From Hoeflea_A sp039025395 (lineage in GTDB: Bacteria > Pseudomonadota > Alphaproteobacteria > Rhizobiales > Rhizobiaceae): a DNA stretch of 64,000 nucleotides. Positions 1-8,283 of the stretch are shown here, in pieces (the stretch's first letter is position 1; each line of letters opens with the position of its first letter). Where the stretch lies: assembly GCA_039025395.1 (NCBI GenBank), contig JBCCOK010000026.1, positions 1 to 64,000 on the forward strand. The letters are read 5' to 3'. The translations under genes and the position numbers were made by a program. The notes beneath the pieces are model-generated. The model did no database searches. It worked only from the letters and a program-made list of their open reading frames with translations, and had not been told where the DNA came from.

Positions 1-730
1 CCGCAGCGGCTGCAACGGACCGCCCTGCCCTCGTTGATCCGGTAAAAGAGACGATGTCGACGGCGGGATCGCGCGCAACTGCGGCGCCGGTCTCACCGTC
101 GCCAACCAGCATGTTGAAAACCCCATCCGGCGCACCGGTGTCTGCCAGGCACTGGGCAAGCAGAAAGTTCGTGCTCGGCGTGAGTTCCGAAGGCTTGAGC
201 ACCATCGTGCAGCCTGCGGCGAGCGCTGCCCCGACTTTCAATGCAACCTGATTGAGCGGCCAGTTCCATGGGGTGATCAAAGCCGCGACCCCGGCAGCCT
301 CGTAGCGGACGCGGTGGTCCGGGCGGTCGGCGGCAACCACGCTGTCAAACGGCGCGGCCTTTGCCGCAGCAAGCGTTGATCGCAAATGGTCGAGTGCCGC
401 CGTGACCTGATATCTGCGGGCAAAATCGATCGGCGCTCCGATTTCAAAGGATATGGAATGCGCAAAGTCTTCATGCCGTTCTTCAATCCCGGCAATCAAG
501 CGCTCCAATATCGTCAGTCGCTCTGCAAGACCGCTTGCGTCCCAACCATTGTCGAAGGCCCGCCGCGCCGCCTGAACAGCGGCAGCGACATGCTCCGGCG
601 ACGCAATGGGCACTGTGCAGCGCGGTTCCTCGGTCGCCGGATTGAGCAGTTCCAGCTTTCGATGGGAACCCGGCCGGACCCAGTCGCCATCGATAAAGTG
701 GCCGGTCATGTCATTGAACAGGATCGTCAT
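1..730 (-). CDS. aldehyde dehydrogenase, N-terminal part (cut by window edge)
   Basis: NAD(P)-dependent aldehyde dehydrogenase, oxidising an unidentified aldehyde to the acid in the cytoplasm. About 243 residues are visible, reading leftward from an ATG at 730 (MTILFNDMTGHFIDGDW). They show the N-terminal family signature with LLNPATEE near residue 30, then GVAALITPWNWPLNQVALK and AAGCTMVLKPSELTP, the NAD-binding Rossmann core, and IVSFTGSTRAG near the cut. The catalytic Glu and Cys lie beyond the window. It diverges from the GntR gene at 980 across a 249-bp gap, so it may be part of the same catabolic unit. The substrate cannot be told from the sequence. No strong ribosome binding site is seen; an in-frame ATG seven codons downstream is an alternative start. 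Confidence 0.9.
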   Translation of the reverse strand, partial: MTILFNDMTGHFIDGDWVRPGSHRKLELLNPATEEPRCTVPIASPEHVAAAVQAARRAFDNGWDASGLAERLTILERLIAGIEERHEDFAHSISFEIGAPIDFARRYQVTAALDHLRSTLAAAKAAPFDSVVAADRPDHRVRYEAAGVAALITPWNWPLNQVALKVGAALAAGCTMVLKPSELTPSTNFLLAQCLADTGAPDGVFNMLVGDGETGAAVARDPAVDIVSFTGSTRAGRSVAAAA

Positions 731-925
731 GATCGTGGTGCTTTTTCCCGGCGAAGGCGTTGTTTTGCTTGTTGATAATCGGTCTCGACTACAGGCTTCC
801 GGTCCTTTCGAGAAACCGCGATGCTGCCGTTTTATGGCAGAACTGTCATTTGAAAAGCGCCACTTTCGATAAAAAGGAACAAACCAATTAACTTGCGCCT
901 TGATCGCCACCCAGCCGTCGGCCTA

Positions 926-953
926 TTGACTTAATGGTATATGAACATATCAT
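926..953 (+). promoter_or_regulatory. promoter with embedded dyad upstream of the GntR-led operon
   Basis: TTGACT at 926-931 and TATCAT at 948-953, 16 bp apart, make a good sigma-70-type promoter in front of the GntR gene at 980. Between the two boxes, partly under the -10, lies ATATG-AA-CATAT at 939-950, a perfect 5-bp inverted repeat with a 2-bp centre. This is a natural position for autorepression by a HutC-type GntR dimer. The promoter reading and the operator role are both inference. Confidence 0.5.
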
Positions 954-979
954 TTAACTATTGATTTGGAGACCATGCA

Positions 980-1837
980 GTGGCGCGGCATACGACAGCA
1001 GCTGTCAAGGACAGAGACGGTGCGGACGAAGCCGGCGTCAAGCGCCTGAACACCTCCGCGCCTGTGCCGCTGTATCACCAGATTTTCCTCATTATCCGCA
1101 ACAAAATTTATTCCGGTGAATTGCAGGCCGGGGACCGTGTGCCCGGCGAGCAGGACCTGTCAGAGGAGTTCGGCGTCTCGCGCATCACTGCAAAACACGC
1201 ACTCAATGACCTGGCCGATGCAGGCCTTGTCATCCGCGAGCGCGGACGCGGAACGCGTGTCATCCAGCGTCCGGCCGTTCCGGCCGTCACATCCTCAATC
1301 GAGGGATGGCTTGAAAACATTGCGTTTATGAGCCAATCCACCGAGGCGGAAGTGCTCGAGTTTGGCTATACCAAAGCTGCCGAAGACGTTGCGGCTGCAC
1401 TCGAAATTGCCGTTGCGTCCGATGTGCAGCGTGCGGTCCGCGTCCGTCGTCTTGAAGGCCAGCCCATGTCTTTTCTGGTTACCTATTTACCGGCGCAGAT
1501 TGGCCGCTCTTTCGAACGCGACCAGCTCAACAGAGCGCCGATGCTGCAGTTGCTCGAAAGGGCCGGCGTTGAAGTTGCTTCGGCGCGCCAGTCGATCTCG
1601 GCAACCATCGCGGATGCAGCCGTTGCAGACGCGCTGGCCTGCCCGCCCGGCGCACCGCTTATCGAGGTGCGCCGTATCGTTCGCGATGCGAAAGACCGGC
1701 CGGTTGAATATATCAGGGTGCTCTACCGGCCCGATCTGTATCGCTTCGAAATGTCGATGCGCCGGATCAACGGTGAAGGCGATGCACATTGGACGACCAC
1801 GGAAACCAGCACAGCGACCGAGCCGTCGGTCGATTGA
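980..1837 (+). CDS. GntR family (HutC/UTRA type) transcriptional regulator
   Basis: Likely ligand-responsive repressor of the operon that follows. The 285-residue protein has an N-terminal winged helix: VPLYHQIFLIIRNKI near residue 30, then LSEEFGVSRITAKHAL and LVIRERGRGTRVI. A C-terminal UTRA ligand-binding domain follows, with the typical strand V.RRIVRDAKDRPVEYIRVLYRPDLYRFE near residues 225-260. The start is GTG at 980, nine bases after GGAG at 967-970; a nearby ATG at 975 is in another frame. It is the first gene of a co-directional run to 8904, 24 bp before the hydratase gene, so it is probably autoregulated with its targets through the dyad at 939-950. The effector is unknown; HutC-type domains often bind small carboxylates or sugars. 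Confidence 0.9.
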   Translation: MARHTTAAVKDRDGADEAGVKRLNTSAPVPLYHQIFLIIRNKIYSGELQAGDRVPGEQDLSEEFGVSRITAKHALNDLADAGLVIRERGRGTRVIQRPAVPAVTSSIEGWLENIAFMSQSTEAEVLEFGYTKAAEDVAAALEIAVASDVQRAVRVRRLEGQPMSFLVTYLPAQIGRSFERDQLNRAPMLQLLERAGVEVASARQSISATIADAAVADALACPPGAPLIEVRRIVRDAKDRPVEYIRVLYRPDLYRFEMSMRRINGEGDAHWTTTETSTATEPSVD

Positions 1838-1861
1838 GATGCGGGACTGAACGAATACGCA

Positions 1862-3142
1862 ATGAAAACAACGCTTGCCCAAAAGATCATCGCGCGCGCC
1901 GCCGGTCTGGACCATGTTACGCCAGGCGAGATTGCGACCGTCAAAGTGGACCTTGCAATGATCCACGACAGCGGTGGGCCGCGCCGGGTGGAGCCGATCC
2001 TTCGGGAACTGGGCGTCGGCCTGTTCGATGCCAGCAAGGTGGTGTTGATCTCCGATCATTTCGTGCCGGGCGATACGGACGAAGGCGCGCGCATTCTGGC
2101 AATGACGCGCGACTGGGCCGACAAATACGAAGTGGCCTTTCATGACGGCCAGGGCATATGCCATGTCGTTTTGCCGGAGCGGGGACACCTGAAGCCCGGT
2201 ATGCTGGTGGTCGGCGGAGACAGCCACTCCACCACCGGAGGGGCTTTCGGTACCTATATGTTCGGCATCGGTGCAACCGAAATGGCCGGCGTTCTGGCAA
2301 CCGGCGAAATCTGGCTGAAAGTGCCGGAAACGCTGTTTGTCGATTGGCACGGCCGGTTGACGGAGGGCGTCACCGCAAAGGACATGATGCTGGCGACCTG
2401 CGGCAGGATCGGGATGGACGGTGGCGGCTACCAGGCCATCGAATATACCGGCGAAGCAGTGTCCGGGCTTTCCATGCAGGAGCGGATGACCCTTTCCAAC
2501 ATGGCAGCAGAACTGGGCGGACAGGCCGGTCTTATCGCGCCGGATGCTGTGACGGCCGCCTATATCGCCAGAAGCGGCGGCGATGCCGGTGACTGGAATT
2601 GGCTCAAGACAGACACCGGAGCGCCGCTGATGGCGCACCACACAATGGACGCGGCGTCGCTCGAACCGCAGGCGGCCGCACCTCACTCTCCCGCCAATGC
2701 GGCGGCGGTGAGCGAGGTGGGCGCGACGCCGATCGACGTGGCCTATATCGGCGCCTGCACTGGCGCGAAATATGAAGATCTCAAAAATGCCGCGGCAATA
2801 CTGCAGGGACAGTCGGTCGGCTCCGGCGTTGAATTGTTGGTGGCTCCTGCTTCCAGGCGCGATCAGCAACGCGCCGAACAGGACGGCATCATGGCAGTTT
2901 TCGAGACGGCCGGTGCAAAAATCCTGCCCAATGCCTGCGGTATCTGCGCCGGATACGGCACGCACAGGCTGGGCGAAAATGTCACCTGCATCTCGTCAAC
3001 GGCACGCAATTTCAAGGGCAGAATGGGCGCAGCCTCATCCTATGTTTGGCTCGCCTCGCCTTATACGGTCGCAGCCTCTGCCATCGCCGGCAAGATCATT
3101 GATCCGCGTGCGTTTCTGGCTGTTGGAGGCGGCGCGGCATGA
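1862..3142 (+). CDS. aconitase/3-isopropylmalate dehydratase family, large subunit
   Basis: Large subunit of a [4Fe-4S] hydro-lyase that adds or removes water on a substituted malate/maleate-type acid. The 426-residue length fits LeuC/DmdA-type stand-alone large subunits. VVGGDSHSTTGGAFGTYMFGIGATEMA near residues 115-142 is the substrate and cofactor core. The three cluster cysteines are visible as one in IGACTGAKYEDL (about residue 300) and two in NACGICAGYG (about 359 and 362). It overlaps the small subunit by ATGA (3139-3142). This is probably not the leucine enzyme: it sits with a lyase of the isocitrate-lyase superfamily and hydantoinase subunits, not leu genes. The arrangement recalls 2,3-dimethylmalate dehydratase (DmdA) of nicotinate fermentation; homoaconitase or citraconate hydratase are alternatives. 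Confidence 0.88.
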   Translation: MKTTLAQKIIARAAGLDHVTPGEIATVKVDLAMIHDSGGPRRVEPILRELGVGLFDASKVVLISDHFVPGDTDEGARILAMTRDWADKYEVAFHDGQGICHVVLPERGHLKPGMLVVGGDSHSTTGGAFGTYMFGIGATEMAGVLATGEIWLKVPETLFVDWHGRLTEGVTAKDMMLATCGRIGMDGGGYQAIEYTGEAVSGLSMQERMTLSNMAAELGGQAGLIAPDAVTAAYIARSGGDAGDWNWLKTDTGAPLMAHHTMDAASLEPQAAAPHSPANAAAVSEVGATPIDVAYIGACTGAKYEDLKNAAAILQGQSVGSGVELLVAPASRRDQQRAEQDGIMAVFETAGAKILPNACGICAGYGTHRLGENVTCISSTARNFKGRMGAASSYVWLASPYTVAASAIAGKIIDPRAFLAVGGGAA

Positions 3143-3633
3143 GCGGGCGCATCTTCCTCCTCGGCGACAATATCGACACCGACCAGATGGCACCCGGCAA
3201 GTACATGCGCGGCGGTATCGACATGCTCGCCGCCCATTGCCTTGAGGGAGTCCGGGCGGATTTTCCGACAGATGTGCGGACCGGTGACGTTGTGGTGGCG
3301 GGCCGGAATTTCGGCGTCGGCTCGTCCCGCGAGCAGGCGGCTGAAGCGTTGAAGCATCTGGGCGTTGCGGCCGTCGTCGCACAATCGTTTGCCGGGATCT
3401 TCTATCGCAATGCCATAAATTTGGGCCTGCCGGTGCTGGTTTGCCCCGATATTTCCGCCCTGACGGACGGCGCCTACGTTACACTGGATTTGGAAGCCGC
3501 CACGCTGATCCTGACAATTTCGGGCGATACCGTCGCCCTTGACCCGCTGCCTGACAATCTGAAGGTATTGCTCGCCGATGGAGGGCTAATACCGCACCTG
3601 AAAAAGCGCTTTGCAGGGGAAAACGTGCGATGA
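3139..3633 (+). CDS. aconitase/3-isopropylmalate dehydratase family, small subunit
   Basis: Swivel-domain subunit that completes the active site of the hydro-lyase encoded just upstream. Its 164 residues match the short LeuD/DmdB form. Visible landmarks are DNIDTDQMAPGKYM near residue 10, the substrate-binding loop GRNFGVGSSREQAAEAL near residues 55-72, and IFYRNAINLGLPVLVC near 90-105. The GSSREQA loop decides the substrate in this family; in LeuD and aconitase it contacts the gamma group of the acid. Translation is coupled on both sides: it overlaps the large subunit by four bases and the lyase gene by four bases (3630-3633). The two subunits almost certainly act together; the exact acid is unknown. 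Confidence 0.88.
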   Translation: MSGRIFLLGDNIDTDQMAPGKYMRGGIDMLAAHCLEGVRADFPTDVRTGDVVVAGRNFGVGSSREQAAEALKHLGVAAVVAQSFAGIFYRNAINLGLPVLVCPDISALTDGAYVTLDLEAATLILTISGDTVALDPLPDNLKVLLADGGLIPHLKKRFAGENVR

Positions 3634-4496
3634 CGCTTTCACAAAGACTGGCCGCTAGTGACATTCTCGTTGCACCAGGCGCCTATGACGCTCTGACCGC
3701 ACTTCTGGCCGAGCAGGCTGGCGCAGAGGCGGTTTACCTTTCCGGCGCGGCGATCGCCTATACACGCTTCGGGCGGCCCGATATGGGGCTGGTTTCGATG
3801 AGCGAGGTGGCTGAGACAATTGCGCTGGTGCGCGACAGGGTTGCCGCGCCGATGATCGTCGATGCCGATAATGGTTTCGGCAATGCGCTCAATGTGCAGC
3901 GGACGGTGCGTGTATTCGAGAGAATGGGTGCAAACGCACTGCAGATCGAAGATCAGACCTTGCCGAAGAGATGCGGGCATCTCGATGGCAAAACGCTGAT
4001 TTCCGTGCAGGAAATGGCCGGCAAAATAAAGGCCGCCTGCGATTCCCGTCACAACGAAGAAACGCTGATCGTCGCGCGTACCGACGCAATTGCCGTCGAA
4101 GGACTTGAAGCGGCGCTCGATCGTGCGGAGCGCTACGTCGAGGCAGGAGCTGACCTGCTGTTCGTCGAGGCGCCACGCTCCATCGACGACTTTTCGCGAA
4201 TTGTCTCACGATTTGGCAAGCGGGTCCCGTTGATGGCAAACATGGTCGAAGGCGGCAAGACACCCGCGGCCGATGCTAAGGAATTGGAAAACATCGGAAT
4301 CAGCCTGGTGATTTTTCCGGGCGGCATCGTGCGCGCGCTTGCTGCCTCGGCTCTTGATTACTATGGCAACCTAATGACCAACGGTTCCAATGCTGCATTC
4401 CGCGATCGAATGCTGGATTTTGCCGGGCTCAACGACTTGATCGGAACGCAGGCCATGCTTGCGGACGGCCTTCGCTACGAAGGAGAATCCGGCTGA
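3630..4496 (+). CDS. isocitrate lyase/PEP mutase superfamily carbon-carbon lyase
   Basis: Likely lyase cleaving a 2-hydroxy dicarboxylate (methylisocitrate, dimethylmalate or citramalate type) to pyruvate plus a short acid. The 288-residue barrel has the superfamily metal-binding stretch IVDADNGFGNALN near residues 76-88, EDQTLPKRCGHLDGK near 107-121, and LIVARTDA near 150. The KRCGH loop with Cys115 is the catalytic loop of true lyases; PEP mutases and oxaloacetate decarboxylases of the same fold normally lack this cysteine. It directly follows the two hydratase subunits with an ATGA overlap, the expected order for water addition followed by retro-aldol cleavage, as in DmdAB plus dimethylmalate lyase. 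Methylisocitrate lyase PrpB is the main alternative, but no prp genes are nearby. Confidence 0.85.
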   Translation: MTLSQRLAASDILVAPGAYDALTALLAEQAGAEAVYLSGAAIAYTRFGRPDMGLVSMSEVAETIALVRDRVAAPMIVDADNGFGNALNVQRTVRVFERMGANALQIEDQTLPKRCGHLDGKTLISVQEMAGKIKAACDSRHNEETLIVARTDAIAVEGLEAALDRAERYVEAGADLLFVEAPRSIDDFSRIVSRFGKRVPLMANMVEGGKTPAADAKELENIGISLVIFPGGIVRALAASALDYYGNLMTNGSNAAFRDRMLDFAGLNDLIGTQAMLADGLRYEGESG

Positions 4497-6232
4497 TGGC
4501 CATTGATGCAATCACACTGGCTATTCTCAAGGGCCGGCTCGAACAGATCGCCGACGAGATGGACGCGACGCTGTTTCGTTCGGCCTTCAACCCGATAATC
4601 GCAGAAGCCCATGACGCCTCCCATGGCATCTACGACGCAGAAACCGGAGACACGCTGGTGCAGGGCAAATCCGGCTTGCCCATCTTCGTCGGGGTCATGG
4701 CGTTCGCGGTCAAGGCGGTGATTGAAAAGGCCGCACGCCGGGGCGGCATCAACGAGGGCGATGTCTGGATCTTCAACGATCCCTATGACGGTGGAACGCA
4801 TCTTTCCGATTTCCGGCTGGTCAAGCCGATCTTCAGGAACGGCAGGGTCTTCTGTTTCCTGGCTTCCGTCGGACACTGGCACGATGTTGGCGGCAATGTG
4901 CCGGGCAATTACAATCCGGCCGCGACCGAGAGCTTCCAGGAAGGCATGCTGATCCCGCCGGTGAAGCTCTATGACCGGGGCGTCTACCGCACCGACATTG
5001 TCGACATTCTTTCAGCGAACACGCGCCTGCCGTTATCGCTCTATGGCGATCTCAACGGTCAGATTAACGCCTTGGAACTGGGCGAACGGCGGATGATGGC
5101 GCTGCTGGATGAATATGGCGATGCGACCATTGCCGATTGCCTTTGCGAACTGAAAGACCGAGCTGCGGAGCTCATGCGGGCCCAGATCAGGGCGTTGCCG
5201 CAAGGAACCGTTTCAGCGGAAGATTTTCTCGACAATGACGGGATCAAGGATGAGCCGCTCAAGATCGCGCTTGACCTGACCATCGACGGCGACGGGATGA
5301 TCATGGATTTTTCACGGTCGTCTCCGGCCTGTGCAGGGCCTGTCAACATTTCCCGCTCGACCACGATTGCAGCCTGCTACGTTGCGCTCAAACACATATT
5401 CGGCGATGTGCCGGCCAATGCCGGAGTGCTGAAGCCGGTCGATTTTCTCATTGATGAAAATTCGCTTCTGTCCGTCACTGCGCCAAAACCCGTCGGCGGC
5501 TACACGGAAACGATTTTGCGGCTGATCGACATCGTGTTTCAGGCGGTGGCGAAGATCGCACCGGAACAGGCGATGGCCTGTGCCTACGGTACAATCAACG
5601 CGCTGTCGCTGGCCGGTCATCGCCGGAACGGCCAGCGCTGGGTGATGTTTTCCTTCTTCGGCGGCGGCCATGGCGCCCATGGCGGAGGCGACGGGCTCAA
5701 TCACGGCAACGCGCCAATATCGACTGCGACTATTCCGCCGCTGGAAATATTGGAGGCCGCCTACCCTGTGCGCTTGAGGCAGTGGGGTCTGCGCACCGAT
5801 TCCGGAGGACCCGGTGCCCGACGCGGCGGCCTCGGCGCCGTCTACGAAATCGCGCTTCTGGAGGAACAGGCCGATGTGTTCCTGTTCGGAGAGCGCGGAA
5901 AATACCCGCCGCCCGGCGTCGTGGGTGGCAAACCGGCCGCCACCAACCGCTTTGCCTATGAACAATCCGATGGCACACATTCTCCGCCCATGGTCTCAAA
6001 AATGGTCGGCATAAAGATCACGCGCGATCAGAGGCTGCTGCTCGAAACACCCGGCGGTGGTGGCTATGGCGACCCCATGACGCGCGATCCCGAGAACGTC
6101 GCTCTAGATGTCCGGCTGGGCTATGTGAGCGCTGACGCGGCGGAAGCCGAATATGGCGTTGTTCTAAGTGCCGATGGGAAAGTGGATGTCGACAGGACGG
6201 AGCATCGGCGCAAGGCGGAGACCGCCGAATGA
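4496..6232 (+). CDS. hydantoinase B/oxoprolinase family protein (HyuB-like)
   Basis: Subunit B of an ATP-dependent cyclic amide or carboxylase-type enzyme of the hydantoinase/5-oxoprolinase/acetone carboxylase superfamily. The 578 residues are typical. The start DAITLAILKGRLEQIADEMD is the family N-terminus; DVWIFNDPYDGGTHLSDF near residue 92 and FFGGGHGAHGGGDG near 385 are conserved metal and active-site stretches, followed by RLRQWGLRTDSGGPGARRGG. Its ATG shares one base with the upstream stop (TGATG at 4494-4498), and it overlaps subunit A by four bases. Known members hydrolyse N-methylhydantoin, 5-oxoproline or caprolactam, or carboxylate ketones. In this operon a cyclic imide, lactam or hydantoin is the simplest guess, but homology does not settle it. 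Confidence 0.88.
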   Translation: MAIDAITLAILKGRLEQIADEMDATLFRSAFNPIIAEAHDASHGIYDAETGDTLVQGKSGLPIFVGVMAFAVKAVIEKAARRGGINEGDVWIFNDPYDGGTHLSDFRLVKPIFRNGRVFCFLASVGHWHDVGGNVPGNYNPAATESFQEGMLIPPVKLYDRGVYRTDIVDILSANTRLPLSLYGDLNGQINALELGERRMMALLDEYGDATIADCLCELKDRAAELMRAQIRALPQGTVSAEDFLDNDGIKDEPLKIALDLTIDGDGMIMDFSRSSPACAGPVNISRSTTIAACYVALKHIFGDVPANAGVLKPVDFLIDENSLLSVTAPKPVGGYTETILRLIDIVFQAVAKIAPEQAMACAYGTINALSLAGHRRNGQRWVMFSFFGGGHGAHGGGDGLNHGNAPISTATIPPLEILEAAYPVRLRQWGLRTDSGGPGARRGGLGAVYEIALLEEQADVFLFGERGKYPPPGVVGGKPAATNRFAYEQSDGTHSPPMVSKMVGIKITRDQRLLLETPGGGGYGDPMTRDPENVALDVRLGYVSADAAEAEYGVVLSADGKVDVDRTEHRRKAETAE

Positions 6233-8283
6233 ACAAGCCTGCACTTGTGATCGGTGTCGATGTCGGCGGCACATTCACGGATGTTTTTGTACTCGATGAA
6301 GCCGCCGGACAGATTGCAACCTCGAAAGTTCCTTCGACCAAAGGCGATCAGTCCAAGGGCTTTGTCGAAGGCATCGGGTCTCGCGTCGAGCACTTCTCGG
6401 ACATCGCCACGGTGGTGCATGGCACCACGGTCGGCACAAATGCGCTGCTTGAGCGCAAAGGAGCCCGCACCGGCATCATCACGACCAAGGGCTTCCGCGA
6501 CGTACTGGAAATGCGCCGCCGCGACCGGCCAACGACGTGGGGGCTCAAAGGTTCCTTCACACCGGTGGTGGGGCGACCCGACCGGGTCGAAGTGGACGAA
6601 CGCGTTCTGGCCGACGGAACGGTGCTTGCGCCGGTCGATCTTGAGGGCGTGCGGCAACGCGCACGAGCGCTCAATGATGCCGGTTGCGAATCCGTCTGTG
6701 TTTTTTTCATCAACGGTTACGCCAATGGCGAAAACGAAGTTCGTGCGGTGGAGGCGGTGCGTTCGGTATGGCCCAATGCCTACGTCACGGCTGCTACCGA
6801 AATCCTGCCTGAAATCAGGGAGTTCGAGCGGCTTTCGACAGCGACGCTCAATGCCTATTTGCAGCCGGTTGTTTCCTCTTATCTCGACCGGCTTGAAACC
6901 GGCCTTGCCGAAAGCGGCTTCGATGGCGATGTCCTGATCGTGCAGTCGAACGGCGGGGTGATGTCGGTCGATACAGCCAAGCGGTTTCCCGTTCGCACGG
7001 CGCTTTCAGGTCCCGCCGCCGGCGTAATCGCCGCGACCGAGATCGCGGATGCCGCCGGGTTCGACAACATCATCACCTGCGACATGGGCGGAACGTCGTT
7101 CGATGTCTCTCTGGTCGCGGACGGCAACGCGGCACTCGCGGCGCAAACGTCTATCGATTTTGGCATGGTGGTGCGCACGCCCATGATTGAAATCACGACG
7201 ATCGGTGCCGGCGGCGGCTCCATTGCGTCGGTCGATGAAAGCGGCCTGCTGCAGGTCGGACCGCATTCGGCGGGATCGGATCCCGGCCCCGCCTGCTATG
7301 GCCTCGGCAATCAGAAGCCGACGGTGACGGATGCCAATCTGGTGCTCGGCCGTATCAACGCGGCAAGGCCGATCGGCGGCAAGCTCGACCGTCTTGATAC
7401 AGAAGCCGCGATCAATGCCATCGATACCCATGTTGGCAAGACGCTGGGGCTTTCGACGGAGGATGCCGCTGAAGCGATCCTGCGCCTTGCCAACGCGAAG
7501 ATGGCCGGGGCCATACGGCTGGTTTCAATCGAGCGCGGCCATGATCCGGCCAAATTCGCCGCCATGCCTTTTGGCGGCGGAGGCGCGCTGCATGCCGGTG
7601 CGCTGATCAGCGAAGTCGGCCTCGGCTCGGCGCTCATTCCGCGTTTTCCGGGGATCACTTCGGCGCTCGGTTGCGTGGTCGCCGATATGCGCCACGACCG
7701 GGTACAGACCGTCAACCAGCTTCTCGATCAGCTCGATGCAACCGAACTCGGCAGCCGCATGCGCGGCGACGCCGAGACCATGGAGGCCGTGCTCAAGGAT
7801 GCAGAAATCAGCTTTTCACGTATCGACCATGTCTACGAGCTGGACATGCTCTATCTCGGCCAGACGCACACGGTCGCCGTGCCGCTGGCGATCGAGGAAA
7901 ACGGTCTTGACCGAGTTGCCATCAAAACCGCCTTCGAGGACGCCTACAGAAACGCCTATGGGCGGCTGCTCGAAGGTATTCCCATGCGGGTCATGAACTA
8001 CCGCATTGCCGTGATCGGCCGCCGCCCGGGCCTCGACATGGCACTGTTTGCTCCGGCTGACGGCAAACCGGCAGCGGATTGCCGCACCGAAACCCGGTCC
8101 GTTTACGCCGAGGGGCAAAGATGGCAGACGCCGGTCTATAACCGCCTCGAACTCGAAAGCGGGACCGTGCTCAAAGGCCCAGCACTGCTTGAACAGGCCG
8201 ATACGACCATATTCGTCGATCCGGGCCTGACGGCAAAGGTCGATGATTTCGGCAACCTGATCTTGCGTGCGGAGGGCAGATAA
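6229..8283 (+). CDS. hydantoinase A/oxoprolinase family protein (HyuA-like)
   Basis: ATP-binding partner of the HyuB-like subunit; it probably phosphorylates the substrate carbonyl to drive ring opening. The 684-residue protein opens with the ASKHA-type phosphate loop VIGVDVGGTFTDVFVLDE near residue 8, followed by VVHGTTVGTNALLERKGA and FRDVLEMRRRDRP. The second nucleotide-binding stretch is ITCDMGGTSFDVSLVAD near residues 282-298, and GAGGGSIASVDESGLLQVGP follows near 325. The C-terminal third carries the usual beta-rich domain. It overlaps HyuB by ATGA and is followed without a gap by the isochorismatase-fold gene. In creatinine degradation such a pair makes N-carbamoylsarcosine from N-methylhydantoin, which is one candidate role here. 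Confidence 0.88.
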   Translation: MNKPALVIGVDVGGTFTDVFVLDEAAGQIATSKVPSTKGDQSKGFVEGIGSRVEHFSDIATVVHGTTVGTNALLERKGARTGIITTKGFRDVLEMRRRDRPTTWGLKGSFTPVVGRPDRVEVDERVLADGTVLAPVDLEGVRQRARALNDAGCESVCVFFINGYANGENEVRAVEAVRSVWPNAYVTAATEILPEIREFERLSTATLNAYLQPVVSSYLDRLETGLAESGFDGDVLIVQSNGGVMSVDTAKRFPVRTALSGPAAGVIAATEIADAAGFDNIITCDMGGTSFDVSLVADGNAALAAQTSIDFGMVVRTPMIEITTIGAGGGSIASVDESGLLQVGPHSAGSDPGPACYGLGNQKPTVTDANLVLGRINAARPIGGKLDRLDTEAAINAIDTHVGKTLGLSTEDAAEAILRLANAKMAGAIRLVSIERGHDPAKFAAMPFGGGGALHAGALISEVGLGSALIPRFPGITSALGCVVADMRHDRVQTVNQLLDQLDATELGSRMRGDAETMEAVLKDAEISFSRIDHVYELDMLYLGQTHTVAVPLAIEENGLDRVAIKTAFEDAYRNAYGRLLEGIPMRVMNYRIAVIGRRPGLDMALFAPADGKPAADCRTETRSVYAEGQRWQTPVYNRLELESGTVLKGPALLEQADTTIFVDPGLTAKVDDFGNLILRAEGR

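Noticed and set aside
1487..2965. A 492-residue open frame on the minus strand
   Set aside because: It is antisense to the GntR and hydratase genes, whose motifs are unambiguous.
1862..3633. Calling the hydratase pair leuC/leuD
   Set aside because: Length and motifs fit the wider family equally, and the operon partners (lyase, HyuAB) do not belong to leucine synthesis.
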